From contig NZ_JARXVH010000013.1 in NCBI RefSeq assembly GCF_029892565.1, positions 124,001 to 188,000 of the forward strand: a DNA stretch of 64,000 nucleotides, in the 5' to 3' direction. The DNA comes from Streptomyces pseudovenezuelae (GTDB taxonomy: Bacteria > Actinomycetota > Actinomycetes > Streptomycetales > Streptomycetaceae). A model generated the notes under the pieces. The model was not told the DNA's origin and did no database searches. It saw only the letters and a program-made list of their open reading frames with translations. How positions within the stretch are numbered: position 1 is the first letter of the stretch; each line of letters starts with the position of its first letter. Made by a program: the position numbers and the translations under genes. Positions 25,640-35,059 of the stretch are shown one piece after another.

Positions 25640-27214
25640 ATGGGGGAAACGTTGAACACGCACCGCGCCCTGACCACCCTGGGCTGCGCCCTGACCGCCG
25701 TGCTCGCGACGGCCTGGTCCGCAGCACCACCGACCCAACCCGGCGCGCCTGTCGCCGTCACGACGGTACGGACCCACGACGGCCCGGTACGCGGTGCCGC
25801 CCACGACGGCTACCGCACCTTCGAGGGCATCCCCTACGCGGCGCCCCCGGTCGGCAGGCTCCGCTGGGCGATGCCCCATCGCGCGGCCCCCTGGTCCGGG
25901 GTACGGGACGCGACCGAGCCCGCGAGCGCCTGCCCGCAGCCGGCCGGTGAGGTGCCCGGCGGCAGCACCGACGAGGACTGTCTCCACCTGAACGTCACGA
26001 CGCCCGACGGGACGGCACCGGCACGTCCCCGGCCGGTGATCGTGTGGCTGCACGGCGGCGGCTTCACCACCGGCGCGGGCAGTTCCTACGACGCCCACCG
26101 CATGGCCACCCGCGGCGACGTCGTGGTCGTCACCGTCAACTACCGCCTCGGAGCCCTCGGTTTCCTCGCGCACAGCGGACTGCCCGGCTCCGGCACCTTC
26201 GGCCTCGCCGACCAGCAGGCGGCGCTGCGCTGGGTCCGCGCCGAGATCGGCGCCTTCGGCGGCGACCCGCACAACGTGACGCTGGCCGGAGAGTCGGCGG
26301 GCGGCTACAGCGTGTGTGCCCAGCTCGCCTCGCCCGCCGCCGCGGGGCTCTTCGACCGGGCGATCATCGAGAGCGGCCCGTGCACCGGCAGCCCCGACCG
26401 CCCGTTCGCGCCCTCCTCAGTCCCCCTGTCCACGGCGCGCGCGACGGGGGCGGACCTCGCGGCAAAGGTCGGCTGCGACTCCGACCACGACGTCCTGTCC
26501 TGCCTGCGACGCGTGAAGGTCTCCCGCCTTCTCGCCGCCCAGGACACCGACCAACAGCCCGCCCACACCACCCCGTTGCTGCCCGACGACCCCGCGGCCG
26601 CGATCGCCGCCGGCCGCTTCCACCACGTTCCCGTGCTCATCGGCAACAACCACGACGAGGGCAACGGCTGGGCCGCCGGGATCATCCAGGCCGGCTATCC
26701 CGTAACCCCCAACACCTGGCCCGACGTCGCGGCCACCTTCTTCCCCTCCCCCGGCCAGGCCAGGGCCATCGTCCGCGAGTACCCGGTGCACCGCACCGAC
26801 GGGGGCCCAGTGTTCGGCGCGGCCATCGGCGACGCGAACTTCGCCTGCCCGACGGCACGCACCAACACCCTGCTCACCGCTCAAGTACCCACCTGGCGCT
26901 ACGAGTTCGCCGACGAGCACGCCCCGCCGCTCACCCCCGGCACGCCACCGTTCCCGCTCGGCGCACCGCACGCGAGCGAACTGCCCTACCTCTTCGACCT
27001 GGGCGGCCGCCCCCGCGACCTCACGGCCGCACAGCACCGGCTGGCCGACACCATGATCGACTACTGGACGCGCTTCGCCCGCACCGCCGACCCGAACGGC
27101 CCCTCGTCGCCACACTGGTACCGGCACACGGTGCTGTCCCTGGCACCGGATCACATCGTCCCCACCCACACGGCGGAGCCCCGCCACCACTGCGCGTTCT
27201 GGAACACCCTCTGA
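25640..27214 (+). CDS. Secreted type-B carboxylesterase/lipase
   Basis: A 524-residue esterase. A signal peptide covers about 1-29 (CALTAVLATAWSAAP). The type-B carboxylesterase features follow: DEDCLHLNVTTPDG, oxyanion hole HGGGF at 138-142, nucleophile Ser219 in AGESAGGYSVCA, the acidic residue in NNHDEGNGW, and catalytic His in GAPHASELPYLFDLGG. The Cys pairs fit disulphides in an exported enzyme. It would hydrolyse ester substrates outside the cell. It follows the GPP34 gene by four bases and appears intact. Confidence 0.92.
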   Translation: MGETLNTHRALTTLGCALTAVLATAWSAAPPTQPGAPVAVTTVRTHDGPVRGAAHDGYRTFEGIPYAAPPVGRLRWAMPHRAAPWSGVRDATEPASACPQPAGEVPGGSTDEDCLHLNVTTPDGTAPARPRPVIVWLHGGGFTTGAGSSYDAHRMATRGDVVVVTVNYRLGALGFLAHSGLPGSGTFGLADQQAALRWVRAEIGAFGGDPHNVTLAGESAGGYSVCAQLASPAAAGLFDRAIIESGPCTGSPDRPFAPSSVPLSTARATGADLAAKVGCDSDHDVLSCLRRVKVSRLLAAQDTDQQPAHTTPLLPDDPAAAIAAGRFHHVPVLIGNNHDEGNGWAAGIIQAGYPVTPNTWPDVAATFFPSPGQARAIVREYPVHRTDGGPVFGAAIGDANFACPTARTNTLLTAQVPTWRYEFADEHAPPLTPGTPPFPLGAPHASELPYLFDLGGRPRDLTAAQHRLADTMIDYWTRFARTADPNGPSSPHWYRHTVLSLAPDHIVPTHTAEPRHHCAFWNTL

Positions 27215-27953
27215 ATAGGGCCGGCCCCTGGTCGCTCGACGTGACTTGACGACGTTGTCGGAAAACCACGTAGATCAGGTACGTCGTGGTCCAAGTCGAT
27301 GTCACGCTCCGCTGCACCAGCGTGCGTGGCACCCGGCCGGTGGACAGTGGCGGCCATGCACCCGGCACACCGGGCGCGACGACGTCGAGGTCCTGGCCGC
27401 TGTCCGACGACGCCTCAGCAGGCTCACGCACGGCAGCGCCTGCGTCGGCGGGACCGGCGGTGACGAACGTCCAGTCCAGGTCGGTGAGCCGAACCGACTT
27501 CAGCGGCGAGACTGTCACGACGACGGGCGTCGGCTTGCCGAGCTCGCCGGCGCCGTAGCCCGTCGTGTCGTCTCGGCCGTTCGGCCCGTCGATCACGTCG
27601 AAGAGGTCAAGGCGGCTCCACGGTCACCTCGAAACGACTCCCGCACTGAGATACAGAGCCACACGCCCGATGGAGTCGGCCACAACTTCTGCTGCGCCGC
27701 CTCCGAATCCGACGAGCGCCTGGACGAGGCTTTCTTCTGTGAGCTGCGCGAACGCGTGCGCACCCAGGTCTCCGCGGCGATCGAGACGAACGGCTACCTC
27801 GCGGCGACGAAGTACACCGGATCCTTCCTGTGCCGGGGATCATCCGGGCGGCCGGTGAACCCGGCGACCGGCTGGGCGGGGCGGCGGGCGTTGGTAGCGT
27901 CGTCGTGTGCCGTGCCGGCCGGTGCGGTGTGCCGCCCGACCGAGAGAGACCTG
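27215..27953. other. 740-bp region before galU, possible gene debris
   Basis: A frame continuous with galU stays open here but lacks family sequence. A stretch at about 27700-27830 reads SDERLDEAFFCELRERVRTQ and IETNGYLAATKYTG, which has protein-like composition, and a minus-strand frame at 27430-27600 reads RLTDLDWTFVTAGPAD. Neither could be assigned, and both may be remnants. Confidence 0.3.
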
Positions 27954-28883
27954 ATGTCCCCGACGATCCGCAGGGCCGTGATCCCCGCCGCCGGACTGGG
28001 CTCCCGCCTGTTGCCGCTGACCAAGGCGACCCCGAAGGAAATGCTGCCGGTCGGCGACAAGCCGGTCATCGAGCACACCGTGCGCGAGCTGGTGGACTCC
28101 GGCATCACCGACATCACCATCGTCGTGTCCGGCGGAAAGAGCCTCATCCAGGAGCACTTCCGCCCCAACCCCGCCCTGGTCGAGCAACTTCGCGCGGACG
28201 GCAAGACCGCCTACGCCGACGCTGTGGAGGAGGTCGCCGAGCTGGCCCGCAAAGGCCACATCACCTACCTCGACCAGCACGGTCCCTACGGCAACGGCAC
28301 CCCCGTACTCAACGCCGCCCGCTCCTTCGGCGACGAGCCCGTCCTCGTGCTGTGGCCCGACGACGTCTTCGTGGCCGAGGTGCCCCGCGCCCAGCAGCTG
28401 ATCCGCGCCTACGAGCAGACCGGCTGCCCGGTGCTGGCCCTGCTGCCCGTGGACCCCACCGACTCCCAGCGCTACGGCGTGCCGATCGTGAAGGAAGACC
28501 TCGGCGAGGGGACGCTGCGCATCACCGGCCTGGTCGAAAAGCCCAAGCCCGCCGACGCACCGTCGTCGTACGCGGCCATCGGCGGCTACGTCGTCACCCC
28601 CGGCATCATCGACGAGCTGCGTGAGCAGACCCGTCGCTGGTACGAGCACAAGACCGGCGAGATCTATCTGACCGACGCCATCAACGCCTACGCCGCCACC
28701 CGCGCGGTGTACGGGCAGGTCATTCAGGGGCGCTGGTACGACACCGGCAACCCGGCCGACTACCTCGTCGCTCAGATGGCGTTCGCCCTGTCCCACCCCC
28801 AGTACGGGCCCGTCCTGCGCAGCCTGGTCGCCGGACTCGACACCGACCACACGGCCGCCCCGCAGGCCGAACCCACCACCTGA
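27954..28883 (+). CDS. galU: UTP-glucose-1-phosphate uridylyltransferase
   Basis: A 309-residue nucleotidyltransferase that makes UDP-glucose from UTP and glucose-1-phosphate. The N-terminal AVIPAAGLGSRLLPLTKATPKEMLPV binds nucleotide, and LVLWPDDVFV is the metal-binding region. VEKPKPADAPSS holds the substrate-contacting Lys, and GEIYLTDAIN and GRWYDTGNP are conserved GalU segments. ATG 27954 follows GAGAG. UDP-glucose feeds cell-envelope polysaccharide, trehalose and glycosylation; no sugar-modifying gene is adjacent, so this may be a paralogue. Its last codons are echoed at 22781-22825. Confidence 0.93.
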   Translation: MSPTIRRAVIPAAGLGSRLLPLTKATPKEMLPVGDKPVIEHTVRELVDSGITDITIVVSGGKSLIQEHFRPNPALVEQLRADGKTAYADAVEEVAELARKGHITYLDQHGPYGNGTPVLNAARSFGDEPVLVLWPDDVFVAEVPRAQQLIRAYEQTGCPVLALLPVDPTDSQRYGVPIVKEDLGEGTLRITGLVEKPKPADAPSSYAAIGGYVVTPGIIDELREQTRRWYEHKTGEIYLTDAINAYAATRAVYGQVIQGRWYDTGNPADYLVAQMAFALSHPQYGPVLRSLVAGLDTDHTAAPQAEPTT

Positions 28884-29068
28884 ACTGCCGCTTCCTGTCC
28901 CTGAGATGGGCAGGCACCCCCGATCGTCCGTAGGCATGCGTGACCAGGCCCCAGTCGTGTGCAGGCACGTTCTGGGGTATCTGCCCGCCAGTTGACCTTC
29001 ACCTTGGGACAGCCCACAGCATCAGTGGGACCAGGCGACGTGCCTGGCACAAGGAGGAGCGGGCGACC

Positions 29069-29233
29069 ATGTCATTCGAGTTGCACCAGCTCCGCTCTCA
29101 GGAGCTGATCCGTGAAGCTGAGGCATACCGACTCGCCCGACAGGTCAGGAAAGACGCATCGGCTCCCCACGCCAGAACAACCCCCGCGTCGCGGCCGATT
29201 CCACGGCGTGTGCTGGCTTGGCTGCGCGGGTGA
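29069..29233 (+). CDS. Small conserved hypothetical protein
   Basis: A 54-residue basic protein: MSFELHQLRSQELIREAEAY and then RLARQVRKDA form one amphipathic helix, and the tail ends RPIPRRVLAWLRG. It is preceded by AAGGAGGAGC about nine bases before the ATG. Similar short helical proteins with the FELHQLR start occur in streptomycetes without known function. The frame is open upstream to 28940, but that part lacks a signal. Confidence 0.6.
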   Translation: MSFELHQLRSQELIREAEAYRLARQVRKDASAPHARTTPASRPIPRRVLAWLRG

Positions 29234-29260
29234 ACATCGCGGCTCCCACAGCTCTTGATG

Positions 29261-29497
29261 TCACCCTGCTAGACCCTGGGGGCCTTGCGGACGGATCCCA
29301 TACTCGGCCAACCATCCGAGCAGTTCCTGGCGGGAGGCTTGAACAAGGCGCCCTCCTGTGAAGCGGGCGTCGTCGGTGACCTCGGCCATGCAGTCGGCAG
29401 ACGGCACGAACGACCGCGCCTCCTCGTCGGTGGTGAACTCGGCTTCCGCGAGCGCCAGACCCTCAAGACGGCCACCGAAAACGTCAACGTCCATGGG
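29261..29497 (-). pseudogene. CYTH-domain protein, C-terminal fragment
   Basis: The minus strand encodes VDVFGGRLEGLALAEAEF, then CMAEVTDDARFTGGRLVQAS and RQELLGWLAEYGI. This is the C-terminal half of CYTH (adenylate cyclase/thiamine-triphosphatase-like) proteins, in which the metal-binding ExExK strand lies in the N-terminal half. That half is absent: upstream of the VDVFGG strand the sequence is unrelated. It is a truncated relic. Confidence 0.6.
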
Positions 29498-30084
29498 AGG
29501 CACGCTCAACGAGCCCGGGGGATGGCCCTGCCAAAGCCGTTGGGGGTTGGAGCTGCCCAGCCGTCAACTGTGTAGTCGACGTTGCCGTGTTGCGGCCGGG
29601 CGGAGGGTGACGGCTGCCTTGCGGGAGGATCTGCCGGAGGTCACCGACCTGGAGGGGTGACGGCTCCCGCCCGGGCTGGTTGCACGCGGATCCCATCGCC
29701 CCAGATCGGCGAGCTGTACGTGGCGGTCCTACGCGGCGCGGTCGATCCCGGCGGGTTTCTGCTCCGCCGGCCGGATCAGGGTGAGTCAGCAGGCCGCGAG
29801 TACCGGCGCACGGCCCGACCGTGGTGCGACACGCTCCCTTGCTCATGCGGCTGGAGCTGCTCGCGCGTGATGTCCGTTGATCCAGCGGGCCGGCTACGAC
29901 GGCCGTGGAGACAGCTTCTGCCGCCGTCGGCTTGTGATCGTAGAATCGCGACAAGATTCACCAATTACCACAAAAAGATATCCGCAAAGCTTTGCGCAAT
30001 GCCTATGCAGGCGCGATTCGGCCAGCTAGGTTGTGCGACAGCCCGCAGGTCGACGGAGACCTGCACGGCCGAAAGGAGCAGATC
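29498..30084. other. Promoter region of the sugar operon
   Basis: No gene is supported in 29498-29940. The following 60 bp (29940-30000) are markedly AT-rich for this genome and contain the palindrome at 29983-29996, fitting a regulated promoter for the operon starting at 30085. Confidence 0.45.
29983..29996. promoter_or_regulatory. 14-bp palindrome, candidate LacI-family operator
   Basis: CGCAAAGCTTTGCG is a perfect palindrome about 90 bp before the binding-protein ATG. Its size and symmetry fit LacI-family operators, and a LacI regulator is encoded at the end of the same operon. The centre is GC rather than the commoner CG. Confidence 0.55.
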
Positions 30085-31095
30085 ATGGGACATCTGCGTC
30101 TCCCCTCCAGAGTGCCGGTCATCGCCGTGACGGGAGTGGCCCTGCTGGTCGCCGGCTGTACGTCGACCAAGAGCGGCGGGTCGGACAGCAGCGCCGCCTC
30201 CGGTGGCAAGGTCTCCATCGGGCTGGTGACCAAGACCAACAGCAACCCCTACTTCGTCAAGCTGCGCGAGTCGGCGCAGACCGAGGCGGACGCGAAGGGG
30301 GCCAAGCTCATCGCCCTCGCGGGCAAGTTCGACGGTGACAACCAGGGCCAGGTCGACGCGATCAACAACCTGGTCACCCAGGGCGTCAAGGGCATCCTCA
30401 TCACCCCGAGCAACTCCACCGGCGTACTCGGCGCCATCAAGGCCGCCCGTGACAAGGGCATCCTCGTCATCGCGCTGGACACCGCGACCGATCCGGCCAG
30501 CGCCGTGGACGCCACGTTCGCCACGGACAACGAGGCAGCGGGCGTCAAGCAGGGCAAGTACGTCAAGGCGGCCCTTGGGAGCAAGAAGCCCGCCGTCGTG
30601 CTGCTCGACGGCACGCCCGGCTCCACCGTGGACGATCTGCGGCACAAGGGATTCCTGGAGGGCTTCGGGCTCAAGAGCGGTTCTGCGGAGATCAAGGGGA
30701 CCGCCGTCACCAACGGCGACCAGACCAAGGCGCAGACCGCGATGGAGAACCTGTACCAGCGCGATCACGGGATCAACGCCGTCTACACGATCAACGAGCC
30801 CGCCGCCGCCGGTGCGGCTCAGGCGCTGAGCGGCAAGACGGGTGTCGTCATCGGTTCGATCGACGGCTCGTGCACGGGTGTGGGCAACGTCAAGAGCGGC
30901 AAGTTCGCCGCCACGGTCATGCAGTTCCCCAAGAAGATGGCCCAGGACGGCGTCGACGCCGTCGTGGACTACGCCAAGACCAACAAGAAGCCCTCTGGAT
31001 TCATCGACACCGGGTCTCAGTTGATCACCGACAAGCCCGTGGCCGGACTGGACTCCAAGGACACCGCCTGGGGTCTGAAGAACTGCTGGGGCTGA
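30085..31095 (+). CDS. Sugar ABC transporter substrate-binding lipoprotein
   Basis: A 336-residue periplasmic-binding-protein type I (family 4, ribose/fructose class). It has a lipoprotein signal with Cys25 in ALLVAGC, a flexible Ser/Gly linker, then KVSIGLVTKTNSNPYFVKL, GVKGILITPSN, VIALDTATDP, ATDNEAAG and VNGDQ-type hinge segments. It would capture a monosaccharide outside the membrane. AAAGGAG stands before ATG 30085. It opens a five-gene operon whose permease, ATPase and kinase resemble the fructose Frc system, suggesting fructose or a similar sugar. Confidence 0.92.
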   Translation: MGHLRLPSRVPVIAVTGVALLVAGCTSTKSGGSDSSAASGGKVSIGLVTKTNSNPYFVKLRESAQTEADAKGAKLIALAGKFDGDNQGQVDAINNLVTQGVKGILITPSNSTGVLGAIKAARDKGILVIALDTATDPASAVDATFATDNEAAGVKQGKYVKAALGSKKPAVVLLDGTPGSTVDDLRHKGFLEGFGLKSGSAEIKGTAVTNGDQTKAQTAMENLYQRDHGINAVYTINEPAAAGAAQALSGKTGVVIGSIDGSCTGVGNVKSGKFAATVMQFPKKMAQDGVDAVVDYAKTNKKPSGFIDTGSQLITDKPVAGLDSKDTAWGLKNCWG

Positions 31096-31098
31096 TCC

Positions 31099-32115
31099 GT
31101 GACCACCACGCACACCTCCCCCGCGACGCCCGAGGCCCCCGCCACGCGGCCCCCGGCCAAGTCCCTTCTCGCGCGGCTCGTCGGCAACGCGGCGGCGGGC
31201 CCGCTGGCCGCCCTGGTCATCGCCGTGATCGTGTTCGCGCTGACCACCGACACGTTCTTCAACATCGACAACGGGTCGCTGATCGTGGAGCAGTTCCTGG
31301 TCGTCGGCACGCTCGCTCTCGGCCAGACCCTCATCATCCTGACCGCCGGCATCGACCTGGCCAACGCGGCCATCATGGTCCTCGGCACCCTCGTCATCGC
31401 CAAGCTCGGCCAGCACTCCCTCCCCGGGGGCCTCGCTCTCCTTGTCGGCGTCCTGTTGTGCACCGCCATCGGTGCCGTGTCGGGCACGTTGGTGACCCGG
31501 CTGCGGCTGCCCCCGTTCATCGTCACCCTCGGCGTGCTCAGCGTGCTGACCGCGACCGGCCAGTTGTTCGCCAACGGCGAGAGCTTCGGCGTCTCCTCCG
31601 GCGTGCTGACCTTCCTGGGCAAGCGCTCCTACCTGTTCGGCCAGATCGAGGTCACCAACGGCATGGGCGTCGCGATCGTCCTCATCGTCGGCCTGTGGTT
31701 CCTGCTCACCCAAACCTCCTGGGGTCGCAACGTCTACGCGGTCGGCGACGACGAAGAAGCGGCACGGCTGACCGGAATCAACACCCGGCGCACCCTGCTG
31801 AGCGTGTACGTGCTGGCCGGCTTCGTCTACGGCATCGCCGCCTGGCAGGCACTGGGCCGCATCCCCAACGCCGACCCCAACGCCTTCCAGACCGGCAACC
31901 TGGACAGCATCACCGCCGTGGTGATCGGCGGCACCAGCCTCTTCGGCGGGCGCGGCGGCATCCCCGGCACCGTACTGGGCGCCCTGGTCGTCACGGTCCT
32001 GACCAACGGGTTGACCCAGGCCGGCATCGACAGCCTGTACCAACAGGTCGCCACCGGCATCCTCGTCATCGTCGCCGTCGCGGTCGACCGTGTCGTCCGC
32101 AGGAGGGCAGCATGA
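31099..32115 (+). CDS. Sugar ABC transporter permease (RbsC/FrcC type)
   Basis: A 338-residue BPD_transp_2 family permease with eight to ten helices. Conserved parts include LALGQTLIILTAGIDLANAA, LRLPPFIVTLGVLSVLTATG, the cytoplasmic loop GRNVYAVGDDEEAARLTGI and VVIGGTSLFGGRGGIPGTVLGAL. This is the CUT2 class for monosaccharides. The GTG start is three bases after the binding-protein stop, and the 3' end overlaps the ATPase start as ATGA. Confidence 0.93.
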   Translation: MTTTHTSPATPEAPATRPPAKSLLARLVGNAAAGPLAALVIAVIVFALTTDTFFNIDNGSLIVEQFLVVGTLALGQTLIILTAGIDLANAAIMVLGTLVIAKLGQHSLPGGLALLVGVLLCTAIGAVSGTLVTRLRLPPFIVTLGVLSVLTATGQLFANGESFGVSSGVLTFLGKRSYLFGQIEVTNGMGVAIVLIVGLWFLLTQTSWGRNVYAVGDDEEAARLTGINTRRTLLSVYVLAGFVYGIAAWQALGRIPNADPNAFQTGNLDSITAVVIGGTSLFGGRGGIPGTVLGALVVTVLTNGLTQAGIDSLYQQVATGILVIVAVAVDRVVRRRAA

Positions 32116-33008
32116 ACCAGCCCCGATCAGACGCCGCATCCGCCCAGGCGCCCGCGCCCCACACCGCCGACGTGGTGATGAGCGCGAGCGGACTGGTCAA
32201 GCGCTACGGCAATGTCGTGGCCATCAGCGAGTCCGACTTCGAGATCCACGCCGGTGAGGTCCTGGCCGTCGTCGGGGACAACGGCGCGGGCAAGTCGAGC
32301 CTGATCAAGGCCCTCACCGGAGCCCTCGTCCCGGACGCGGGAACCATCGAACTGGACGGTCGGCAGATCCACTTCCACGGGCCGCGCGACGCACGCGCGG
32401 CAGGCATCGAGACCGTCTACCAGACGCTCGCCGTCGCCCCGCAGATGGACATCGCCACGAATCTCTTCCTCGGTCGGCCCCTGCGTCGTGAGGGCTTCCT
32501 CGGCTCGGGACTGCGCATGCTCGACCACAAGAAGATGCGCACGCAGGCGGCCGAGCAGCTCGACCGGCTCGGCATCGCCACCATCCAGGACATCACCCAG
32601 CTCGTCGGCACCCTGTCCGGCGGCCAGCGGCAGGCGGTGGCAGTCGCCCGGGCGGCCATGTTCGGCACCCGGCTGATCATCATGGACGAGCCGACCGCTG
32701 CCCTCGGCGTGCGGGAGTCCCGTCAGGTCCTGGACCTCATCACGAGGATCCGCGACCGGGGCGTCCCCGTCGTCCTCATCAGCCACGACATGCCGCAGGT
32801 CTTCGAGATCGCCGACCGCATCCACGTACACCGTCTGGGCAGGCGCGTCGCGGTGGTCTCGCCCAGGACGTGCACGATGACCGAAGTGGTGGGCCTGATG
32901 ACCGGCGCCCTCCAGATGGGAGCCGACGGCACACTCCTGGAAAGCACGACGCAACACATGCCCGACGAAAAGGCCACCTCCCACCGCCCGCCGGAGTCCC
33001 CCGAATGA
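32112..33008 (+). CDS. Sugar ABC transporter ATP-binding protein, single domain
   Basis: A 298-residue ATPase with one nucleotide-binding domain: Walker A GDNGAGKSS at 55-63, Q-loop TVYQTLAVAPQMD, signature LSGGQRQAVAVARA, Walker B LIIMDEPTAAL and H-loop VLISHD. Typical CUT2 ATPases (RbsA) have two fused domains and about 500 residues; the single-domain form is that of FrcA-like systems, so the active transporter probably uses an ATPase dimer. It overlaps both neighbours by ATGA. Confidence 0.92.
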   Translation: MNQPRSDAASAQAPAPHTADVVMSASGLVKRYGNVVAISESDFEIHAGEVLAVVGDNGAGKSSLIKALTGALVPDAGTIELDGRQIHFHGPRDARAAGIETVYQTLAVAPQMDIATNLFLGRPLRREGFLGSGLRMLDHKKMRTQAAEQLDRLGIATIQDITQLVGTLSGGQRQAVAVARAAMFGTRLIIMDEPTAALGVRESRQVLDLITRIRDRGVPVVLISHDMPQVFEIADRIHVHRLGRRVAVVSPRTCTMTEVVGLMTGALQMGADGTLLESTTQHMPDEKATSHRPPESPE

Positions 33009-33700
33009 CGATCACCGGCAGCAACCGCACGGACGGTGAAACCGACCCGCGCGGCACCCCGCTCTACGGAAATCCCTCCCTGGACATCCTCACCCAGCGA
33101 GCCCTGCACCTGGCCCGGGACGGCCGAGCGCTCCTCGGCATCGTCGGAGAACCCGGCGCCGGCAAGTCCACGTTCGCCGAACAGCTTCTGGCCCGGCTGG
33201 AGAAGGCACGGCCCGGGCTGGCGGTGGCGGTGTCCATGGACGGATTCCATCTCGCCCACAAGGTCATCGGTGCTCGGGGACAGTCAGCCAGGAAGGGCAC
33301 CATCGACACCTTCGACGCCGACGGCTTCCTCGCCTTCCTTCGCCGAACGCGCGACGAGACCGCGAACACCGTGTGGTGGCCGGAATTCGACCGCGAACTC
33401 GAGGACGCCGTGTCGGGAGCGACCGAAGTCACGACACACCACCGGCTGGTCATCGTCGACGGGAACTTCCTTCTGGCCACGCAGGATCCCTGGCGGCAGG
33501 CCAAAAACCTGCTGGCCGAGACCTGGTTCCTGGACGCCCGCCCGGAACCCCGGCGCGAGCGGCTCACCCGCCGCTACATCAGCTACGGCTTCACTCCCGA
33601 AACCGCACGTGCGAAGACCCTTGGAGTCGACGAAGACACCAGTGCCCTCATCCGCAGCACCGTCTCACGGGCCGATCTCGTGCTCAGCGAGCTTGGATAA
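33005..33700 (+). CDS. P-loop sugar/nucleoside kinase (FrcK-like)
   Basis: A 231-residue kinase of the uridine kinase/PanK superfamily. Walker A GEPGAGKST is at 48-56. SMDGFHLAHKVI gives the DGFH catalytic motif, and TFDADGFLAFL, VWWPEFDRE and VIVDGNFLL follow. In the Frc locus of rhizobia a similar kinase (FrcK) follows the transporter genes, where it is thought to phosphorylate the sugar or affect transport. The start overlaps the ATPase stop by ATGA and the stop lies nine bases before the LacI gene. Confidence 0.88.
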   Translation: MTITGSNRTDGETDPRGTPLYGNPSLDILTQRALHLARDGRALLGIVGEPGAGKSTFAEQLLARLEKARPGLAVAVSMDGFHLAHKVIGARGQSARKGTIDTFDADGFLAFLRRTRDETANTVWWPEFDRELEDAVSGATEVTTHHRLVIVDGNFLLATQDPWRQAKNLLAETWFLDARPEPRRERLTRRYISYGFTPETARAKTLGVDEDTSALIRSTVSRADLVLSELG

Positions 33701-33709
33701 GATCCGGAC

Positions 33710-34744
33710 ATGGCAGGCAGAGCACCCCGACAGACACCCACCATGTCCGATGTGGCGCGTCGGGCGGGCGTATCCGTATCGACGGTGTCGCATGTGCTCA
33801 ACAAAACCCGGCCGGTCGCCCCGGCGACGGTACGCAGCGTCCTTGATGCCGTGGCCGAAACCGGTTACGTCCCGGATCCGGTCGCCCGGGCCCTGGACAG
33901 CACGGGCTACGGGACCATAGGCCTGGCCATGTCCGCCCTGTCCAACCCCTACTTCAGCAACGTCGTTCACGGCATCGACCGGCACGCCTCGGCCGCCGGC
34001 TACTCGGTGCTCCTCGCCGACACCCATGACGAAGCCGATACGGAGATCAAGGCGGTCAGCGAACTGCTCCGCCGCCGGGTCAGCGCGATCATCCTGGCCG
34101 CCTCCGGCGACGGCGCCCAGGCCATTCGATACGCCGGCAAGGTCGACGTCCCCGTCATCGCCATCGACCGGTTCGTTCCCGCCGCCGTCGACCAAGTCGC
34201 CGTCGACAACACCGAACCCACCGCGATCCTGGTGGACCATCTGGCATCCGTCGGGCACACCCGCATCGCCATGATCACCGGACGTGACGGCCTCACCACC
34301 ACCCTGGAACGCCGCGACGGCTACCGGCTCGGCCTGCGCCGCAACGGCATCGAAGCCGATCCACGCTACGAGACCGACGGCGACTCCAGCGAAGAAGGAG
34401 CAGAGGCAGCCATCGAACTGCTCCTCTCACTTCCGCAGCCGCCCACAGCACTGGTGGTGGGCAACAACCGTATGACCATCGGCGCTTTGCGCGCCCTGCG
34501 CGACGCAGGTCTGACGGTTCCCAAGGACATGGCCCTCGTGTCCTTCGACGACTTCGAATGGGCCGACCTCTTCCACCCCCGACTGACCGCCATGGCCCAA
34601 CCCGCCCTGTCCATCGGCGAACAGGCCGTCTCCATGGCCCTGTCCCGCATCACCTCCCCCACGCTGCCACCGCGCAAGGTCACCATCAACCCCGCCTTCA
34701 TGCACCGAGAATCCTGCGGATGCCCACCAGACCCGGTGGCCTAG
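33710..34744 (+). CDS. LacI family transcriptional regulator
   Basis: A 344-residue repressor. The LacI helix-turn-helix TMSDVARRAGVSVSTVSHVL is near residues 11-30 with the hinge helix VARALDSTGYGTIGLAM. The sensor domain follows (SNPYFSNVVHGID, VIAIDRF, GHTRIAMITGR, LVSFDDFEWADLF). It ends in a Cys pair (ESCGCPPD). It is the last gene of the sugar operon, nine bases after the kinase, so it is probably autoregulated. The palindrome upstream of the binding-protein gene is its likely operator. Confidence 0.92.
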   Translation: MAGRAPRQTPTMSDVARRAGVSVSTVSHVLNKTRPVAPATVRSVLDAVAETGYVPDPVARALDSTGYGTIGLAMSALSNPYFSNVVHGIDRHASAAGYSVLLADTHDEADTEIKAVSELLRRRVSAIILAASGDGAQAIRYAGKVDVPVIAIDRFVPAAVDQVAVDNTEPTAILVDHLASVGHTRIAMITGRDGLTTTLERRDGYRLGLRRNGIEADPRYETDGDSSEEGAEAAIELLLSLPQPPTALVVGNNRMTIGALRALRDAGLTVPKDMALVSFDDFEWADLFHPRLTAMAQPALSIGEQAVSMALSRITSPTLPPRKVTINPAFMHRESCGCPPDPVA

Positions 34745-35059
34745 AGATCGTCTCAATTGGACTTGATCACTAGGCTGGCCTGCCGTGATGGCGTGGCCGT
34801 GCTGCCGGCGGGGGCGTCCTCGAAATGCGAGACCGCACCCGCGAACTGGGCTTCCTGCGGCTGCTCGCCCAAGGATTGAGCATCTCAGCTCCAGGGCTCG
34901 GCAGGAGGGCGAGGGTGGGAGCCGCGTGGAGGCGACACGGGTGAGCGCGTCTGCCTCACTGGGCTCCGACCCGAAGGGGCACATGGCGGCGTGGGTCGTG
35001 TGGTCGAGGGGGCTGGGGGAATCGTGGGTTGCCATCGCGCGCGTGGCGCTGTCGTCGTC
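34745..35059. other. Stretch between LacI gene and P450, no gene
   Basis: The plus strand around 34815-34890 reads EMRDRTRELGFLRLLAQGLS, which looks protein-like but could not be assigned. On the minus strand the repaired P450 frame runs through here without a stop. No terminator is evident between the converging units. Confidence 0.3.

Noticed and set aside
27246..27953. A 236-residue N-terminal extension of GalU
   Set aside because: GalU proteins are about 300 residues; the family sequence begins at 27954 and the extension has no similarity to it.
29965..32139. A 724-codon open frame antisense to the sugar operon
   Set aside because: It is rich in Gly, Asp, Val and Gln without domains and exactly mirrors the third-position GC bias of the real genes.
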